DNA from: a virus
DNA: 24,212 nucleotides
Virus record (IMG/VR): IMGVR_UViG_3300032331_001275
Location: 1-24,212 of that record
Reading direction: 5' to 3' (one strand)
The notes below the pieces were generated by a model. That model made no database searches and was not told where the DNA came from. It worked only from the letters and a program-made list of their open reading frames with translations. The position numbers and the translations under genes were made by a program. Of this stretch, positions 21,800 to 24,212 are shown one piece after another (within the stretch, counting starts at the first letter, position 1; every line of letters starts with the position of its first letter).

Positions 21800-22420
21800 A
21801 TGAGCCTGCTACACGAAACCACGTCAAGGAGCGAACAGCCGATGCAAAGCTGGTTCAAAACAGTAATCTCGACCGCAGCCCCATCCTCCGAGTGGCCCTG
21901 GTGGGCGATCTCGGCTCAAACTGCCATCGCCGCGCACGTCGGCTACTTCTGGTCGATGAACGCCGCGTTCCGTTGGCTGGTGCTAGGCATCGCGGCGAAC
22001 TTACTCGCGACTCTAGCGTGCGTCGTGTTTCTACCAGACAAGCGCGGTCAGGTCCACTTCAAACAGGACGTGGCCGTGAAGTCTCTCATGATTTGGCTGG
22101 TGTGGATGCTATCGAAGGAGCCGATGCTACAGGTCGATATCGCTGGCCAATCGGTGAGCATCGCCGCCGTCCTCGCGGCCTATTTCCTGACGGCGGAATG
22201 GATCGGGTTTCTCCAGCGTGCTGGCGACCTCGGCATGAAGTTCCCCAAGTGGGTCGGTGACGCGCTCCAGCGGGCGAACGACAGCATCAATAACGCGGAC
22301 GTTGGAGGCAAGGTGATTGGAGCTATGACGAGCTTCACGCAGCGTTCTGACGGGTCCACCGAAACCATCAGCAATACATCGACCATCGTGACCACGAAAC
22401 CGGAGGCACCGAGTGCGTAA
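21800..22420 (+). CDS. Phage holin (Holin_4-like)
   Basis: Holins make timed holes in the cytoplasmic membrane to trigger lysis. This 206-aa protein has hydrophobic segments at roughly 33-52 (WPWWAISAQTAIAAHVGYFW), 57-78 (FRWLVLGIAANLLATLACVVF), 96-104 and 118-137 (VSIAAVLAAYFLTAEWIGFL). The section from the second segment onward, with EWIGFLQRAGDLGMKFPKWVGDALQRA following the last one, resembles the Phage_holin_4 family, where Glu followed by an ...LENAGRLGVPVPKW-type motif is typical. The C-terminal ~55 residues are a polar Thr/Ser-rich tail. GAGGGAG precedes the ATG. No endolysin is adjacent. Its end overlaps the next gene by 8 bp. Confidence 0.78.
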   Translation: MSLLHETTSRSEQPMQSWFKTVISTAAPSSEWPWWAISAQTAIAAHVGYFWSMNAAFRWLVLGIAANLLATLACVVFLPDKRGQVHFKQDVAVKSLMIWLVWMLSKEPMLQVDIAGQSVSIAAVLAAYFLTAEWIGFLQRAGDLGMKFPKWVGDALQRANDSINNADVGGKVIGAMTSFTQRSDGSTETISNTSTIVTTKPEAPSA

Positions 22421-23213
22421 CGTATTTTTGATCCTGTTGGCGGTTTCGGCCGCATGGGCACAGTACCCGATTCCGGGGGCTGGCGGCGGTGGTGGCAGCA
22501 CGATAACCGCTGGAACCGGCATCACGGTCGTAGGGTCAACGGTGAGCGCTGACACCGCCGTCATGGAGAGCCGAGCGACGGCACAGGCTGGCACCTCGAC
22601 GTATTGCCGCAGTACAACGGGTAATGACACGTACACCTGCACCCTTACCCCAACGCTCACCGCCTACACGACGGGCTCTTGCTTGGTCCTCAACCCAGAC
22701 ACAGCAAACACTGGGACGGCGACGATCAATGTAGACGCGCTGGGGGCGAAGTCGATTCTCGGGCCCAACGGCGGAGCACTCGCAAACGTGGACATCCCTG
22801 CCAACAAGCCCGTCCAGATCTGCTATGACGGGACTCAATTCCTGCTAGTGGGCGGCGTGGCTACCCAATCCCTTGGCGTAGCCGTAGGTGATCCGGCTGG
22901 ATCCGCGCTGGCTACCGGGGTGCTTGGGTACTTGGTGGCTGCAAGTTCCTGCACTATCGTGGGGTGGGACATCGTCGTCGACAGCGGCACGGCCACCGTG
23001 GACGTTTGGAAGATCGCCACTGGCACTGCCAAGCCGACGGTGGCAAATACGATCACCGCGTCTGCAAAGCCCGCTATCAGCACGGGTACCGCTGTAGCCT
23101 CGACAACGCTTACGGGCTGGACGACTGCGGTTTCACCGGGAGATATCATCGGCTTCAACCTGGACGCCACGTCTGGCCCGAAGTACATCACGGTTGACGT
23201 GAGGTGCCGATGA
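22413..23213 (+). CDS. Signal-peptide protein with fibre-like beta domains
   Basis: The start is GTG 22413, 6 nt after GGAGG and overlapping the holin end by 8 bp; this start restores a perfect signal peptide (RNVFLILLAVSAAWA, then Q). The mature protein begins with a glycine run (GAGGGGG) and a fibre-type motif STITAGTGITVVGSTVS. Next is a domain with several cysteines (TYCRS, YTCTL, SCLVL, QICYDG) that reads like a small phage-fibre repeat. The final domain (IVVDSGTATVDVWKIATGTA, SAKPAISTGTAV, LTGWTTAVSPGDIIGFNLDA) is common at the ends of phage fibre proteins. A secreted protein built from fibre modules is unusual. The function is unknown; adsorption-related or surface-exclusion roles are guesses. 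Confidence 0.68.
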   Translation: MRNVFLILLAVSAAWAQYPIPGAGGGGGSTITAGTGITVVGSTVSADTAVMESRATAQAGTSTYCRSTTGNDTYTCTLTPTLTAYTTGSCLVLNPDTANTGTATINVDALGAKSILGPNGGALANVDIPANKPVQICYDGTQFLLVGGVATQSLGVAVGDPAGSALATGVLGYLVAASSCTIVGWDIVVDSGTATVDVWKIATGTAKPTVANTITASAKPAISTGTAVASTTLTGWTTAVSPGDIIGFNLDATSGPKYITVDVRCR

Positions 23214-23896
23214 TTCGCGCATTGCTTCTTATCGTCGCGGCGCTTCCGTCGTTTGGAGCAATCGCCTACGTGAACGGGGTGGCTACTGCCGGGTCCACAA
23301 TGGGTGCCCTGAGCGTTACCACCGGTAACATGGTGGTCGCCTGTGCGCTATACCAAACTGGTGGTGCCTCAGTTACAGCAGCGGATACTGCTGGCAACAC
23401 TTACGTTGCACTTCCGCAGCAAGCAAGAGGCACAGATTTCGCGTACGGAGTGTGGTGTTTCTATGTGCTTAACGCAACGGGCAACGCAGCCAACGTGGTC
23501 ACGTTTTCCGGGCCGTTTATTTATGAGGGTGCCGTAACGCAATACTCCGGTGTGGCCACATCGGCGGCGCTTGATGTCACGAATAAAGGCGCTGGCGGGA
23601 ATAGCATAACGGCCACGACTCAATCGTTTTCAACGACCACCGCAAACCAACTCATCCTCATTTCTGGCCCTTCTGAAAACTGGGCGTTAGTGTCAACGGA
23701 TATAGCGGGCACTGCGGGAAACGTTCGGGTCACCGCTCCCAACGGAACCATCACGATTGCTGATCGCATCGTGTCTAGTATTCAAAGCAGTGTGACCGCG
23801 TCCATGACAAATATCAGTAGCCAGAAGTGGGCAATTGTAGTTTTCAGTTTCAAAGAGGCGTCAAGCGGACGCCGCAGAATCACGCTGATCCAATAA
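23210..23896 (+). CDS. Signal-peptide protein, beta-rich, unknown function
   Basis: From ATG 23210, in an ATGA overlap and 4 nt after GAGGTG (an in-frame GTG lies at 23204), the 228-aa product starts MIRALLLIVAALPSFG, a short signal peptide. The rest is Thr/Ser/Ala/Val-rich and probably a beta-sandwich: VNGVATAGSTMGALSVTTGNMVVACALYQTGG is split by polar turns, then TAADTAGNTYVAL, WCFYVLNATGNAANVVTF, YEGAVTQYSGVATSAALDV and KWAIVVFSFKEA. It ends with a basic tail (RRRITLIQ). This strand pattern resembles adhesin-like domains in secreted bacterial proteins, but no family is certain. Parts of the gene look less GC-rich than the structural genes. Confidence 0.65.
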   Translation: MIRALLLIVAALPSFGAIAYVNGVATAGSTMGALSVTTGNMVVACALYQTGGASVTAADTAGNTYVALPQQARGTDFAYGVWCFYVLNATGNAANVVTFSGPFIYEGAVTQYSGVATSAALDVTNKGAGGNSITATTQSFSTTTANQLILISGPSENWALVSTDIAGTAGNVRVTAPNGTITIADRIVSSIQSSVTASMTNISSQKWAIVVFSFKEASSGRRRITLIQ

Positions 23897-23897
23897 C

Positions 23898-24212
23898 ATG
23901 CGCCTACTACTACTGTTCCTCGCGTCTTTGCCGCTCGTAGCCCTCGAAAACGGCGTATTTAACGGGTCTAATTACCTCAGCTTCACCGGGCCTACGACCA
24001 ACCTCACTGACTACCGGTTAGAGTTCAGGCTCAGTGGCTTTGCTGCTGCGGGCGTGCAGGGAGTCGTTGGCAATAACGGCTCAGGGCCCCACTGCCTCCT
24101 CGTATCCGGTTCGGTTACGCTGCGGTGCCGGGATTTCAGCGGGGCCGGGGATCAGGTGGACATCAGCCTGACGGGCCGCACCGACGTGCGCGTCCGGTTC
24201 CAGCGGTTCTAC
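23898..24212 (+). CDS. Signal-peptide protein with lectin/LamG-like start (partial, runs off the window)
   Basis: ATG 23898 lies 1 bp after the previous stop and the frame is open to the last base (105 codons). The product starts MRLLLLFLASLPLVA, a signal peptide, followed by LENGVFNGSNYLSFTG. Next come alternating strands typical of concanavalin-A/LamG-like jelly rolls: TDYRLEFRLSGFAAAGVQGVVGN, HCLLVSGSVTLRCRD and VDISLTGRTDVRVRFQRF. Such domains bind sugars or proteins. It is the third consecutive secreted-protein gene after the holin. The C-terminal part is outside the window. Confidence 0.6.
   Translation, partial: MRLLLLFLASLPLVALENGVFNGSNYLSFTGPTTNLTDYRLEFRLSGFAAAGVQGVVGNNGSGPHCLLVSGSVTLRCRDFSGAGDQVDISLTGRTDVRVRFQRFY

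Noticed and set aside
1-24212. CRISPR array, insertion sequence, integrase or att site
   Set aside because: No regularly spaced repeats, transposase or recombinase motifs, or terminal direct repeats were seen on either strand.

Overview
The window is the morphogenesis (virion-building) region of a P22-like tailed phage or prophage. All convincing genes are on the + strand, tightly packed and often coupled by ATGA or TAATG overlaps. The P22-type order is recognisable: small-terminase-like protein, TerL, portal, scaffold, coat, two gp4-like tail factors, gp10-like stabiliser, then three consecutive ejection-type proteins. This points to a short-tailed (podovirus-like) virion with headful packaging. 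No integrase, repressor, att site or tRNA is visible, so prophage and free phage cannot be told apart. The DNA is GC-rich. Several proteins carry signal peptides ending in Phe-Gly-Gln or similar, a style I associate with Acidobacteriota of the Solibacter/Bryobacter type; that host assignment is an inference.

Layout: 1-171 tail of an unknown gene; 224-2090 packaging genes (a small-terminase-like protein with an inserted cysteine cluster, a 57-aa membrane/secreted peptide, TerL); 2115-2504 a GroES-like co-chaperonin; 2505-2965 a 461-bp non-coding stretch with a terminator, promoter-like boxes, a strongly foldable RNA candidate and a long inverted repeat; 2966-9362 portal, beta-helix tailspike-like protein, scaffold and coat; 9371-12187 two terminator-like hairpins bracketing three signal-peptide proteins, two of them paralogous; 12216-16716 unknown protein, two tandem gp4-like factors, gp10-like protein and a tail-collar/fibre protein where P22 has its tail needle; 16718-21224 three ejection-type proteins; 21221-22420 two small unknown proteins and a holin; 22413-24212 three more signal-peptide proteins, the last cut by the window end.

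Working together: the terminase fills a procapsid built from portal, scaffold and coat, possibly with help from the phage co-chaperonin. The gp4/gp10-like proteins plug and extend the portal, the ejection proteins would line the DNA path, and the spike and collar proteins would contact the host. The holin belongs to lysis, but no endolysin or spanin is visible here. The least explained parts are the signal-peptide proteins embedded among virion genes and the structured non-coding region between the GroES-like gene and the portal gene.
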